Shown here piece by piece: positions 1-6,980 of a DNA stretch of 64,000 nucleotides (positions are counted from its first letter, which is position 1; each line of letters opens with the position of its first letter). Origin of the DNA: Epsilonproteobacteria bacterium tcs-49 (GTDB lineage: Bacteria; Campylobacterota; Campylobacteria; Campylobacterales; Sulfurovaceae). Position numbers and translations under genes: made by a program. The notes under the pieces are model-generated. The model was not told the origin of the DNA and made no database searches. It saw only the letters and a list, made by a program, of their open reading frames with translations. The stretch lies in contig LLYS01000004.1 in assembly GCA_002049495.1 (NCBI GenBank), forward strand, positions 124,001 through 188,000, read 5' to 3'.

Positions 1-461
1 GCGACGGCTTTGTCAGAGAGGAGCTGGATCTGGGGATCATCCTGGAGGAGCGGGTACACTACTTTAAAGCGATCGCGGAGGTGAACAAAAAGCGGCTGCT
101 GCTGACGATGAATCACAGCTGTATCGTCCATATGAGCCGCAAAGAGATCGCGCGATTGATTGACAACAATCTCTCCAATGCAATAAAGTACGCTTATCCC
201 GATACGACGATAAAGATAGAGTTGACCAAACGCTCGGGGAACGACTGCATCGCCATCAGCTTTATCAGCCATAGCCCCAAGATCTCCGATACGGATGTGA
301 TCTTTGAACGGTATCAGCGGGAGAACAACGTCAAAGGGGGACACGGACTGGGGCTGAGCATCGTCAAAAAGATCGCAGAAAAATACGATATCTCTATCGA
401 TGTGCAATCAAGCAATGAAGAAACGCGGTTTACCTATGTATTTTATTGCTACACATTATAG
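1..461 (+). CDS. Sensor histidine kinase, C-terminal part (5' end outside window)
   Basis: This is the end of a two-component sensor kinase; its reading frame is already open at base 3 and the start lies before the window. What remains is the ATP-binding HATPase_c domain, with an N-box (RLIDNNLSNAIKYA) and a clear G2 box (GGHGLGLSIVKKIA). The usual DxGxG G1 box is not recognisable; the equivalent stretch reads SHSPKISD followed by IFERYQREN, as in kinases of the IFeRYYR type. The sensor and dimerisation domains are not visible, so the signal is unknown. A response regulator starts 31 bases downstream and is its likely partner. Confidence 0.9.
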   Translation, partial: DGFVREELDLGIILEERVHYFKAIAEVNKKRLLLTMNHSCIVHMSRKEIARLIDNNLSNAIKYAYPDTTIKIELTKRSGNDCIAISFISHSPKISDTDVIFERYQRENNVKGGHGLGLSIVKKIAEKYDISIDVQSSNEETRFTYVFYCYTL

Positions 462-492
462 CTATACTTCGCAAAAGGAAGAAGGATCATAG

Positions 493-1140
493 ATGAAGAT
501 TATGCTTTTAGAAGATGATGTTTCCCTCAATCATACCATCCGTGATATTTTGCAAACCCTGCAGCATTGTGAAGTAGACAGCTTTTACGACGGGTCAACC
601 GCAAGCGATCACATTAACGATATGTACGATCTGTATATTATCGATATCAATATCCCCAATATCAACGGCATGGAGCTGCTGCAGTTTATCAAAAACAGCG
701 GCCTGCACTCGCCGGTGATCATCATCAGCTCCGATACTCAGATCGACACCCTGTCAAAAGCATACAAAATGGGATGTAACGACTTTTTGAAAAAACCCTT
801 TCACGTGGAGGAGCTGCTTTTTAAAGTCAAGCAGTACGTGGACGTGATGGATATCTTGCCCCTGGGGCCAACGCTGCAATACGACGTACGCTCGCGAAAG
901 CTTTACGAAAACGACCGGGAGGTATACCTGACCAAAAAGGAGGGGGATCTGCTCTATCTGCTGATTTCGAACAAGGAGGACGTGGTCAGCCCCGAACTGA
1001 TCAGGAATTTCGTTTACCAGGATCAATTCATGTCCAACGACTCCCTGCGCGCTTTGATCAAGCGGCTGCGCAAGATCGTGGGAAAGGAAACGGTGATCAA
1101 CGTCCCCTCTCAGGGGTATCGGATCAACTTATCACAGTAA
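493..1140 (+). CDS. OmpR/PhoB-family response regulator
   Basis: A 215-residue DNA-binding response regulator, probably phosphorylated by the kinase encoded just upstream. An N-terminal receiver (about residues 1-115) has the acidic pair E7/D8/D9, phospho-acceptor D51 in YIIDINIP, switch residues near S79/S80 and the conserved K100-K101-P. A C-terminal winged helix (about 125-212) ends with the usual RLRKIVG recognition-helix and SQGYRI wing patterns. It starts at ATG after a purine-rich stretch (AAAAGGAAGAAGG). Target genes cannot be read from the sequence. The family is certain; the specific regulator name is not. Confidence 0.95.
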   Translation: MKIMLLEDDVSLNHTIRDILQTLQHCEVDSFYDGSTASDHINDMYDLYIIDINIPNINGMELLQFIKNSGLHSPVIIISSDTQIDTLSKAYKMGCNDFLKKPFHVEELLFKVKQYVDVMDILPLGPTLQYDVRSRKLYENDREVYLTKKEGDLLYLLISNKEDVVSPELIRNFVYQDQFMSNDSLRALIKRLRKIVGKETVINVPSQGYRINLSQ

Positions 1141-1193
1141 AATCACATTACTTGGCTACTATTTGTTATCAAATAGATCGGTAACGGAGCGGA

Positions 1194-1640
1194 ATGAAAC
1201 GAAAAAATATTCTTTTTATCAATTCCAGTCCCAAGCGGCTCAGTGAGGACAGCAGCCTCGTGTTGCGGATGCTTGAAAAGCGCTACGACGTCACGACCAT
1301 TTTAAAAGATAACCAAAAGGTGATCCTGCCGCTTTTTGAGGCGCAGGTACACCGCCACGATATCGTCATCTTCGACCACAACACCCGCCACGGCATCGAT
1401 ATCTTTGAAAAGATGCTGGCTATAGCCCCCAAAGCCAACTATATCACGCTGACGAGTTCCATCTACTGCAGCGACCCCAGAGGCTGCGACCACTGTATGC
1501 GCCACTACCGCAAAGTGCGTATCCTCAAGCCCCTGCGTAAAAAGGAGCTGTTTTTTGCCATAGAGCATTTCAACAAAGCCGAATGCTTCTACCGCGACCT
1601 TTGCGAACCGCCGCCAAAGCACAGCTTTTTGTATGCGTAA
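1194..1640 (+). CDS. Divergent receiver-like protein with Cys-rich insert
   Basis: A 148-residue protein of no recognised family. Its second half follows the receiver-domain pattern: a strand ending in an aspartate (D61 in DIVIFDHNTRHGIDIFEKML), a strand ending in T/S (YITLTSS, about 83-89) and a Lys-Pro (K112-P113 in ILKPLRKKELFFAI). Between the last two lies a short insert with C92, C98 and C101 plus several His, which could bind metal or sense redox. The N-terminal part lacks the usual acidic pair. It follows the kinase and regulator on the same strand with a 53-bp gap and an SD-like CGGAGCGG before the ATG. A role as an accessory or decoy receiver is inference. Confidence 0.7.
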   Translation: MKRKNILFINSSPKRLSEDSSLVLRMLEKRYDVTTILKDNQKVILPLFEAQVHRHDIVIFDHNTRHGIDIFEKMLAIAPKANYITLTSSIYCSDPRGCDHCMRHYRKVRILKPLRKKELFFAIEHFNKAECFYRDLCEPPPKHSFLYA

Positions 1641-1658
1641 CTTTATCCGCTCTTTGGG

Positions 1659-1664
1659 TACAAT
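1659..1664 (+). promoter_or_regulatory. Possible -10 box for the methyltransferase gene
   Basis: TACAAT lies 25 bp before the ATG at 1690, with an SD-like AAGGAGCG just upstream of the start. No convincing -35 box is seen, which is common in this phylum. Confidence 0.4.
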
Positions 1665-1689
1665 GGGAAAATTTATCCAAGGAGCGTAG

Positions 1690-2631
1690 ATGCTGACTTT
1701 CACCGGCGAATCGATGCTGGAGATTATCCGATCCCTGCAAGATGCCCTGCAACAACTCAAAGAGGGAGAGTCTCTCTCCTTCCGCGTCCTTGATCCCGAC
1801 GTTGCTCCGGGCAGCTACGCGGGGGAAGTCATAGAGGTAGATAACCGGCACTATCTCTACCGGGGCTATAAAAGCTGGATCGATCTGGCGCAGCAGCTCT
1901 TTTGTCGCTTTGGTACGCCCCTTTGCGCCGAGGCCCCGCTGGTAACCCTGCGCTTTACGAAGCTGCGGCAAGACAATTCCTTCCACCGCCAAAGCGAACG
2001 CTCACGGGAAAAATACGGCAGCGGTTCACTCTTTGCCAGGATCGATAAAAACGAAGAAAGCGCTTTTGCCTACTACTATCTGCAAGCGCTCAAAAACGTC
2101 GGTATAGAGCGCTGCCGCTCGATTCTTAACCTCGGCGTCAACGACGGCTCGGAGTTTGCGATGATCCAAAAGCTGCTGGGCAAGCCCCGCTTTGAAACGC
2201 TGGAGCTTTGCGGGATAGATTACAGCCAAAGCGCCGTGGAGATCGCCCAAAAGCGCTTTGCAAACCACCCCCGACGCCGCTTTTTCGTCGCCGATATCAA
2301 CGACTTGCCGGCCCTGCCCCTCAACCCCGTGCAGCTGTGCGTCAGCATCGGCACGCTGCAAAGTCCGGGAATCGATCTGCAAAAGACCCTGACCTACGTC
2401 GTCAAAAACCTGCTAACACCCCACGGGGCGATCATCCTGGGCTTTCCCAACTGCCGATGGATCGACGGGGAGATGATCTACGGAGCGAAGGCGCCCAACT
2501 ACGCCTTTAGCGAACTCTCCTTACTGCATAAAGATATTACCTTTTGCAAGCGCTACTTGCAGCAGCACAGGTTTCGCGTGACCCTGACGGGCAAAGATTA
2601 CCTCTTCCTGACGGCGACGAAACTGCGCTGA
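1690..2631 (+). CDS. Class I SAM-dependent methyltransferase
   Basis: A 313-residue protein with a Rossmann methyltransferase domain in its C-terminal half. The glycine-rich SAM motif is SILNLGVNDGSEF (about 144-156), followed by the acidic end of strand 2 (CGIDYS) and motif II/III regions (FVADINDLPALP, then GAIILGFPNCRW). The roughly 125-residue N-terminal part resembles nothing recognised and may select the substrate. It is preceded by SD AAGGAGCG, and its stop abuts the stop of the convergent Pmp3 gene. Substrate unknown. The NDGSEF form of motif I is unusual but still compatible with SAM binding. Confidence 0.8.
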   Translation: MLTFTGESMLEIIRSLQDALQQLKEGESLSFRVLDPDVAPGSYAGEVIEVDNRHYLYRGYKSWIDLAQQLFCRFGTPLCAEAPLVTLRFTKLRQDNSFHRQSERSREKYGSGSLFARIDKNEESAFAYYYLQALKNVGIERCRSILNLGVNDGSEFAMIQKLLGKPRFETLELCGIDYSQSAVEIAQKRFANHPRRRFFVADINDLPALPLNPVQLCVSIGTLQSPGIDLQKTLTYVVKNLLTPHGAIILGFPNCRWIDGEMIYGAKAPNYAFSELSLLHKDITFCKRYLQQHRFRVTLTGKDYLFLTATKLR

Positions 2632-2799
2632 TCACCCTTTGTATTTGGTCACCACCCACAGGGCATGGACCATCCCGGGGATGAAAAAGATCAGCGTCAA
2701 AAGCAGATTCAGCCAGAAAACGGGCATGATCCCCCGCTTGAAAAAAACCGCCAGCGGGGGCAGCAGCAGTGCTAAGATGATAAGAACCAGTCGACTCAT
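2632..2799 (-). CDS. Pmp3/YqaE-family small membrane protein
   Basis: A 55-residue protein made almost entirely of two membrane helices, roughly 4-20 and 27-50. It carries the family hallmarks: LLLPPLAVFFKRG in the first half, then FWLNLLLTLIFFIPGMVHAL in the second. Pmp3/YqaE (UPF0057) proteins are small inner-membrane proteolipids linked to membrane potential and salt or cold stress in other organisms. The ATG is preceded by AAAAGGGAGCG. It is convergent with the methyltransferase gene (adjacent stops) and divergent from the cytochrome gene. The exact role here is unknown. Confidence 0.9.
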   Translation of the reverse strand: MSRLVLIILALLLPPLAVFFKRGIMPVFWLNLLLTLIFFIPGMVHALWVVTKYKG

Positions 2800-2907
2800 A
2801 TACGCTCCCTTTTCAATCTCTGTCCCAAAAACGTCGAAGAGTGCTACGCTTTTACGAACATTTTACCTCTTGATTTTATAATAACACAAAAAAACAAAAG
2901 GCTTGCC

Positions 2908-3318
2908 ATGCGATACCTTGTTTTCCTGCTTCTTTCTACGGCGCTGTATGCCCACGAAGATGCGGCGGCACATACCCACGGAAGCGAACTGTTCAATCAA
3001 AAGTGCTTTGCCTGCCACCGGCTCGATACGCAAAAGTACGCACCGCCGCTTTTTGCCGTCAAAAAAGTGCATATGGACCGCTACGGGAATAAAACGGCGG
3101 CAAAAACGAAGATAGAAAACTTTTTAAAAACGGGGGAGGACCCCATCATGCAACCGGCCGTACAAAAGTTCGGGGTGATGCCAAAAGTCTCTTTGAGTGC
3201 AAAGGAGTGTGCACTTTTAGCAGAGTTTCTCATCGAAAACGACCATCCAAAACCGCAATGGTTCCAAAAGCATTACAAACAGCACTTGCAAAGCGGGGAG
3301 CTGGATCACGGGCATTGA
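2908..3318 (+). CDS. Secreted class I c-type cytochrome
   Basis: A 136-residue periplasmic cytochrome. A Sec signal peptide (about 1-15, ending ALYA) is followed by one haem-binding motif, C33-F-A-C36-H37, and a probable axial Met at M91 (FGVMPKVSLS), the layout of a mono-haem class I cytochrome c. The mature protein is rich in His at both ends (HEDAAAHTHG and DHGH), which might bind metal. It sits alone, with no oxidase or dehydrogenase next to it, so its electron partner is unknown. The start is the first ATG before the signal peptide. Confidence 0.9.
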   Translation: MRYLVFLLLSTALYAHEDAAAHTHGSELFNQKCFACHRLDTQKYAPPLFAVKKVHMDRYGNKTAAKTKIENFLKTGEDPIMQPAVQKFGVMPKVSLSAKECALLAEFLIENDHPKPQWFQKHYKQHLQSGELDHGH

Positions 3319-3330
3319 ATCTATCTTTTT

Positions 3331-3822
3331 CTATAGCCCCTCAACTAAAACGATCTCTTTGCTTTGAAGCTTTTTTAGTTCGTCCGTAAAACCGCTTTTG
3401 CTAAAAAGTACATAGTGTTTTACCGGAAGGTCACTATCGATCTTTTTTGCATTTTCTTGCAAGGTTTTCAATATATCTATACCCACTTTTTTATTTGAGT
3501 ATTTACACTCTGCTACTATTGAAAAATCTTCACCTATCCCTACTGCATCTATCTCATCGGTTTTATTCCACCATCTACCGCATCGAAGCAAATGGAACCG
3601 CAAAGGATAAGGTGGATGTTTTTGTTTTTCAGCAGTTCATCTACAATGTACTGAAACTGTGAGGGGATAGAGCTGTCTATCTTTGAGAGATACTGAAACT
3701 CATCGATAATGTAACAGGTTTTTTGTCAAAATAGTACTGCAAAATAGTACTGTAAAAGAAAATTTATTGCTGCTGTACTCATCATTTAAAAGTTGTGACT
3801 CTTTTTTTCTGTTTGCAAACAT
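3331..3822 (-). pseudogene. Wrecked archaeal-type ATPase/DUF234 nuclease-like gene
   Basis: Three fragments of one protein family are visible on the minus strand in different frames. From 3822 leftward: a start resembling the family N-terminus (MFANRKKESQLLNDEYSS, then FTVLF) that stops where the Walker A sequence should begin; near 3715-3600 a Walker B region (CYIIDEFQYLSKIDSS, then HLILCGS); and from about 3603 to 3331 the C-terminal PD-(D/E)xK-like DUF234 domain (GRWWNKTDEIDAVGIG, then VAECKYSNKK). The P-loop and the middle of the protein are missing, so it cannot be functional. Intact relatives are often mobile or toxin-like genes. Its AT-rich base use contrasts with the neighbours. Confidence 0.8.
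3727..3752. repeat. Perfect 13-bp tandem duplication
   Basis: CAAAATAGTACTG is present twice, head to tail (3727-3739 and 3740-3752), at the junction between the N-terminal and Walker B fragments of the decayed ATPase gene. It looks like a slippage or deletion scar. Confidence 0.85.
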
Positions 3823-3899
3823 TTGAAGCCTTTAATCGTTTCTGTATTATTATAATTTAAAAACGATTTTTTTGTTTAAAGGTTAAAAAGTTTAAGCTC

Positions 3900-4055
3900 T
3901 TTATACTTTGCTTTATTTTCAATGGAATTGTACTATCAGAGATATTTTCCATGCAAGAAATTGCAAATTTACTAGGTCACGGCAGTTTTCAACTGCTGAT
4001 AAATCACTATGCAAAATGGTTGAAAAATAAAGCGTTGAATGCAAATAAAATGTAG
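3900..4055 (+). pseudogene. C-terminal remnant of a tyrosine recombinase (integrase)
   Basis: An open stretch ending at TAG (4053-4055) encodes the tail of a tyrosine recombinase: MQEIANLLGHGS followed by LLINHYAKWL. This is the LGH...HYA pattern that carries the late active-site His and the nucleophilic Tyr. The rest of the enzyme is missing; upstream sequence shows no recognisable recombinase core. It lies 70 bp from the 3' end of tRNA-Met, the usual place for an integrase of a tRNA-targeted element. With the neighbouring ATPase remnant it suggests a decayed genomic island. The assignment rests on about 35 residues only. Confidence 0.6.
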
Positions 4056-4122
4056 ATTTGCTTGGTCTAAGCGACACTTCAAAACTTAGTGCGTAGCAGG
4101 ATGCACTAAAGCCCTGTATCAC

Positions 4123-4199
4123 TGGTGTCAAGAGGGAGACTTGAACTCCCGACCTCCGGCTTATGAGACCAGCGCTCTAACCAGCTGAGCTACCTTGAC
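4123..4199 (-). tRNA. tRNA-Met (anticodon CAU)
   Basis: The minus strand folds into a full cloverleaf of 77 nt including an encoded CCA. The acceptor stem GTCAAGG/TCTTGAC has one G-U pair, the D stem is GCTC/GAGC, the anticodon loop is CTCATAA (anticodon CAT) and the T stem is GGGAG/CTCCC around TTCAAGT. The first base pair is G-C, which fits elongator Met (or an Ile2 tRNA whose CAU would be lysidine-modified) rather than initiator. A consensus promoter lies just upstream and integrase debris just downstream. Confidence 0.93.
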
Positions 4200-4223
4200 A
4201 CGTACGTAGTTAAAACGAGCGAA

Positions 4224-4252
4224 ATTATAGCTTCTTTTCTCTCAATTGTCAA
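4224..4252 (-). promoter_or_regulatory. Consensus sigma-70 promoter for tRNA-Met
   Basis: On the minus strand TTGACA (4252-4247) and TATAAT (4229-4224) are separated by exactly 17 bp, both perfect matches to consensus. The -10 box lies 24 bp before the tRNA 5' end. The -35 box overlaps the last codons of the exonuclease gene. Confidence 0.85.
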
Positions 4253-5027
4253 TAACATTTTGAATTTCTTTGGAAAATACGTCAAAATATCCCATCTTTT
4301 CATCCAGTTTGATGCTTGCCAGACAATCTTTGTACTCATCCATCGTCAAATCACCCCGCAGCAGCTGGTACTTCAGATAGAGCCAGTAGGTATTGAGCAC
4401 GTCGCTTTGACAGTATTCGCGTATCTTGTCCAGTTCGCCCCTGTGAAACAGCTCCATCACCTGGTCGCCGCTGACGTCGTATTTGCCCGGAATCCCCATC
4501 ATCGTACACAGCGTATCGAGCTTCAGCCCCCGCACGGCGCCAAACTGCCCCAGCGAATCGAGCAGATCGGTGTGGAACCCCTCGCTGTAGCGCTGGCGGT
4601 AGTTTTCCCACTTGTTCTTGCCAAGGCTTGGGTTGTTATTGTCAAAAAAAGCGTGCAGGGAGAGGTTGTATTTCATCGCGCGGATCAGCAGCATCGGCAT
4701 ATCAAAGCCCCGCCCGTTGAAGCTCACCAGCCGCGGGTTGTCACTTTCGATAAATTCAAAAAAGTGCGCGATGATATCTTCCTCTTTTTCACTGTCTCTG
4801 CCAAAATCCCCCACTTTCAAAAAGCGCCCGAAATCATCGGCGATCACAGCACTTAGCGCCACCACACGGTGATAGGGCAGCGGCAAAAAGGAGCTGCCGC
4901 TTTTTTCCTCCTGCGCTTCGCACGCTTTGACGCTGAGTTCATACTCGCCAAGCCCCTCCTCCAGATCAAAGGTTTTTTTGATCAACTCCGTATCGGGGAT
5001 CGTTTCACAATCAAACACGCATAACAT
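4242..5027 (-). CDS. PolB-like 3'-5' exonuclease (DNA_pol_B_exo2 family)
   Basis: A 261-residue DEDD-superfamily exonuclease, related to the proofreading domain of family B polymerases but free-standing. ExoI is FDCETIPD near the N-terminus (D6, E8), ExoII is SFNGRGFDMPML and ExoIII is REYCQSDVLNTYWLY, so all four metal-binding acids appear present. The frame runs open far upstream, but the conserved protein begins at the ATG at 5027, and the longer version would overlap waaC. Its promoter region is shared with the divergent waaC operon. The DNA or RNA substrate in the cell is unknown. Confidence 0.88.
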   Translation of the reverse strand: MLCVFDCETIPDTELIKKTFDLEEGLGEYELSVKACEAQEEKSGSSFLPLPYHRVVALSAVIADDFGRFLKVGDFGRDSEKEEDIIAHFFEFIESDNPRLVSFNGRGFDMPMLLIRAMKYNLSLHAFFDNNNPSLGKNKWENYRQRYSEGFHTDLLDSLGQFGAVRGLKLDTLCTMMGIPGKYDVSGDQVMELFHRGELDKIREYCQSDVLNTYWLYLKYQLLRGDLTMDEYKDCLASIKLDEKMGYFDVFSKEIQNVIDN

Positions 5028-5042
5028 AAAGAGCCTTTTTGC

Positions 5043-5048
5043 TATAAT
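5043..5048 (+). promoter_or_regulatory. -10 box of the waaC operon
   Basis: TATAAT within GCTATAATTG, 49 bp before the GTG of waaC. The same bases read on the minus strand give TACAAT for the divergent exonuclease gene, so the two promoters may overlap. Confidence 0.55.
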
Positions 5049-5097
5049 TGTATCAAAATAAAAGGGTGCAAAGCGCTTTGCACGAGGAGCTTGCTTA

Positions 5098-6096
5098 GTG
5101 AAGATAGCCATAGTCAAACTCTCCGCTCTCGGGGATATTATCCAATCGGCGTTCGTACTGCAGTTTATCAAAGCTAAACTGCCCGAAGCCACCGTCCACT
5201 GGATCGTCGAGGAGAAGTTTGCCGATATCTTAAAAGACGTCGACGACGTAGATGAAGTCAAGACGGTCAACCTCACAAGCGTCAAAAAGCGCTTTCGCAA
5301 CATTTTCAAAGAGATCAAAAAGATCAAAAGTTTCGGAGAGTACGATCTCGTGATCGATATGCAGGGCTTGCTCAAATCCGCTATCGTCGCCCGATGTGCG
5401 GGCAAAAACGTGGCGGGCTTTGACAAAGAGAGTGCCCGGGAAAAGTTGGCGGCGCTGTTTTACAAAAAGCGCTTTTTCCTTCCCTACGCGATGCACACGG
5501 GTGATCGCTACCGATTGCTTGCGGCCAACGCTTTGGATATCTCCATCACCAAAGCCGAAGTGGTGGAGAAAAAACCCTACATGACGGGCAACAAGATCGT
5601 CGATACCTTCAAAAGCGATAAAAAACGGTTCGTGTTTATCGTAGGCTCGACGTGGGAGAGCCGCTGCTACCCCAAAAAGCAGTTTTTGGAAGTGGCCAAG
5701 GGGCTTGAGGGCGATATCTTCATCCCCTTTGGCAACGACATGGAGTACAACTTCGCCAAATACCTTGAAGAGCACGCCGACAACGTCACGGTACTGCCGC
5801 GGCTGGATCTGTGCCGTCTGCGCTCGGTCATCGCCAAAGCCGATCTGGTCATCGGCAACGATACGGGACCGACCTATCTGGGCTGGGCCAACAACATCCC
5901 GACGGTGATCCTTTTTGGTCCCACCCCGGCGGTACGGGTGTATGAAACACCCCGGTGCAGATTGCTCAAATCCCCCTCCAAAGTCGATCCGCTCAAGCTG
6001 GACAAGGGGGATTTTTCGATCCAAAAGATCGCGCCCCGCACCGTCATCGAAGCGGCGAACGAACTGCTCCAATACCAAGAGAATAAAGGGTTATAG
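5098..6096 (+). CDS. waaC: Lipopolysaccharide heptosyltransferase I
   Basis: A 332-residue GT9 glycosyltransferase that adds the first L-glycero-D-manno-heptose to Kdo on lipid A at the inner face of the inner membrane. It begins MKIAIVKLSALGDIIQS, the typical GT9 start, and has the nucleotide-sugar motif VIGNDTGPTYLGWAN near residue 260. It starts at GTG, preceded by GAGGAGC; translation from this point gives the expected N-terminus. It overlaps lpxL by one base and leads a five-gene + strand series. WaaC is favoured over WaaF because of its partnership with the acyltransferase, as in relatives. Confidence 0.92.
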   Translation: MKIAIVKLSALGDIIQSAFVLQFIKAKLPEATVHWIVEEKFADILKDVDDVDEVKTVNLTSVKKRFRNIFKEIKKIKSFGEYDLVIDMQGLLKSAIVARCAGKNVAGFDKESAREKLAALFYKKRFFLPYAMHTGDRYRLLAANALDISITKAEVVEKKPYMTGNKIVDTFKSDKKRFVFIVGSTWESRCYPKKQFLEVAKGLEGDIFIPFGNDMEYNFAKYLEEHADNVTVLPRLDLCRLRSVIAKADLVIGNDTGPTYLGWANNIPTVILFGPTPAVRVYETPRCRLLKSPSKVDPLKLDKGDFSIQKIAPRTVIEAANELLQYQENKGL

Positions 6097-6980
6097 TGCA
6101 ATACAAACTCGTCATATTTTTTATCAAAGCGGTAATGCTTTTACCCGCTAAGTTACGATTGGCACTGTTTAAGTTTCTGGGATATCTCGTCTACCTTCTC
6201 GATGCCAAGCACAAACGTGTCATCGAGATCAACGCCAGACACGTCTACAAAGACAAGCTCACCCCCGAGCTGCTCAAAACGATCCAAAAGGGGTGCTTTA
6301 AATACCTCTTTTTAAATATCCTCACCATGATCGAAGCGGGCAGTTTCGACAAGGAGCGGATGCGAAGCCGCATCACCTTTGAAAACAGGGAGTATATCGA
6401 CACGCTGCTAGCGCAGAACAAACCCATCGTCATCGTCACGGCACACTTTGGCAATATCGAAATCCTGGGCTACGCCATCGGCCAGTTTCTCATGCACATG
6501 GTACAGGTACAAAGACGGGTCAAAGATGAAAAACTCACCGCCTTTATGAAAGCGCAGCGTCAAGGATACGGTCTGGATATCGTAGAAAAAAAGGGAGCCG
6601 TACGCCACCTGATGCGCGCTTTGAAAAAGAAGATCCCTATCTCGCTGGTAGCCGATCAAAACGTATGGCACGATGTGGGCAGCCGCATCAAATTTCTGGG
6701 AGAAGATGCGTACCAGACCAACTCTCCCGCGTTTTTGGCGCGCAAATTCGACGCGGCGATCGTCCCCGTATTTATGAGCTACGATGACGATACGCACTAT
6801 CGTATCACTTTCAAAGAGCCTTTCTACGTGGAAAAAACCGACAACGAAGAGCAAGATATCTTCGACGCCACCCAAAAGCAGGCCGATATCATGAGCGAAG
6901 AGATCCTCAAACGCCCCGACCACTGGTTCTGGTGCCACAAACGTTTCCACGGCCCTACCCCGGAGATCTATGAGCGATAA
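6096..6980 (+). CDS. lpxL: Lipid A acyltransferase, LpxL/HtrB family
   Basis: A 294-residue lauroyl-type acyltransferase that adds a secondary acyl chain to Kdo-lipid A at the inner membrane. One N-terminal membrane anchor (about 6-30) precedes the catalytic HX4E motif HFGNIE near residue 115 and a conserved ADQNVW further on. It starts at GTG, which overlaps the waaC stop (TAGTG), implying coupled translation. Its stop lies 11 bases inside the next gene. The acyl chain length used cannot be told from the sequence. Confidence 0.92.
   Translation: MQYKLVIFFIKAVMLLPAKLRLALFKFLGYLVYLLDAKHKRVIEINARHVYKDKLTPELLKTIQKGCFKYLFLNILTMIEAGSFDKERMRSRITFENREYIDTLLAQNKPIVIVTAHFGNIEILGYAIGQFLMHMVQVQRRVKDEKLTAFMKAQRQGYGLDIVEKKGAVRHLMRALKKKIPISLVADQNVWHDVGSRIKFLGEDAYQTNSPAFLARKFDAAIVPVFMSYDDDTHYRITFKEPFYVEKTDNEEQDIFDATQKQADIMSEEILKRPDHWFWCHKRFHGPTPEIYER

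Noticed and set aside
3919-4131. 70-codon minus-strand open frame next to tRNA-Met
   Set aside because: Antisense to the integrase remnant and running into the tRNA; no SD and no similarity.
5028-5426. N-terminal extension of the PolB-like exonuclease to 394 residues
   Set aside because: The extra 133 residues are out-of-frame waaC sequence; the conserved protein begins at the ATG at 5027.
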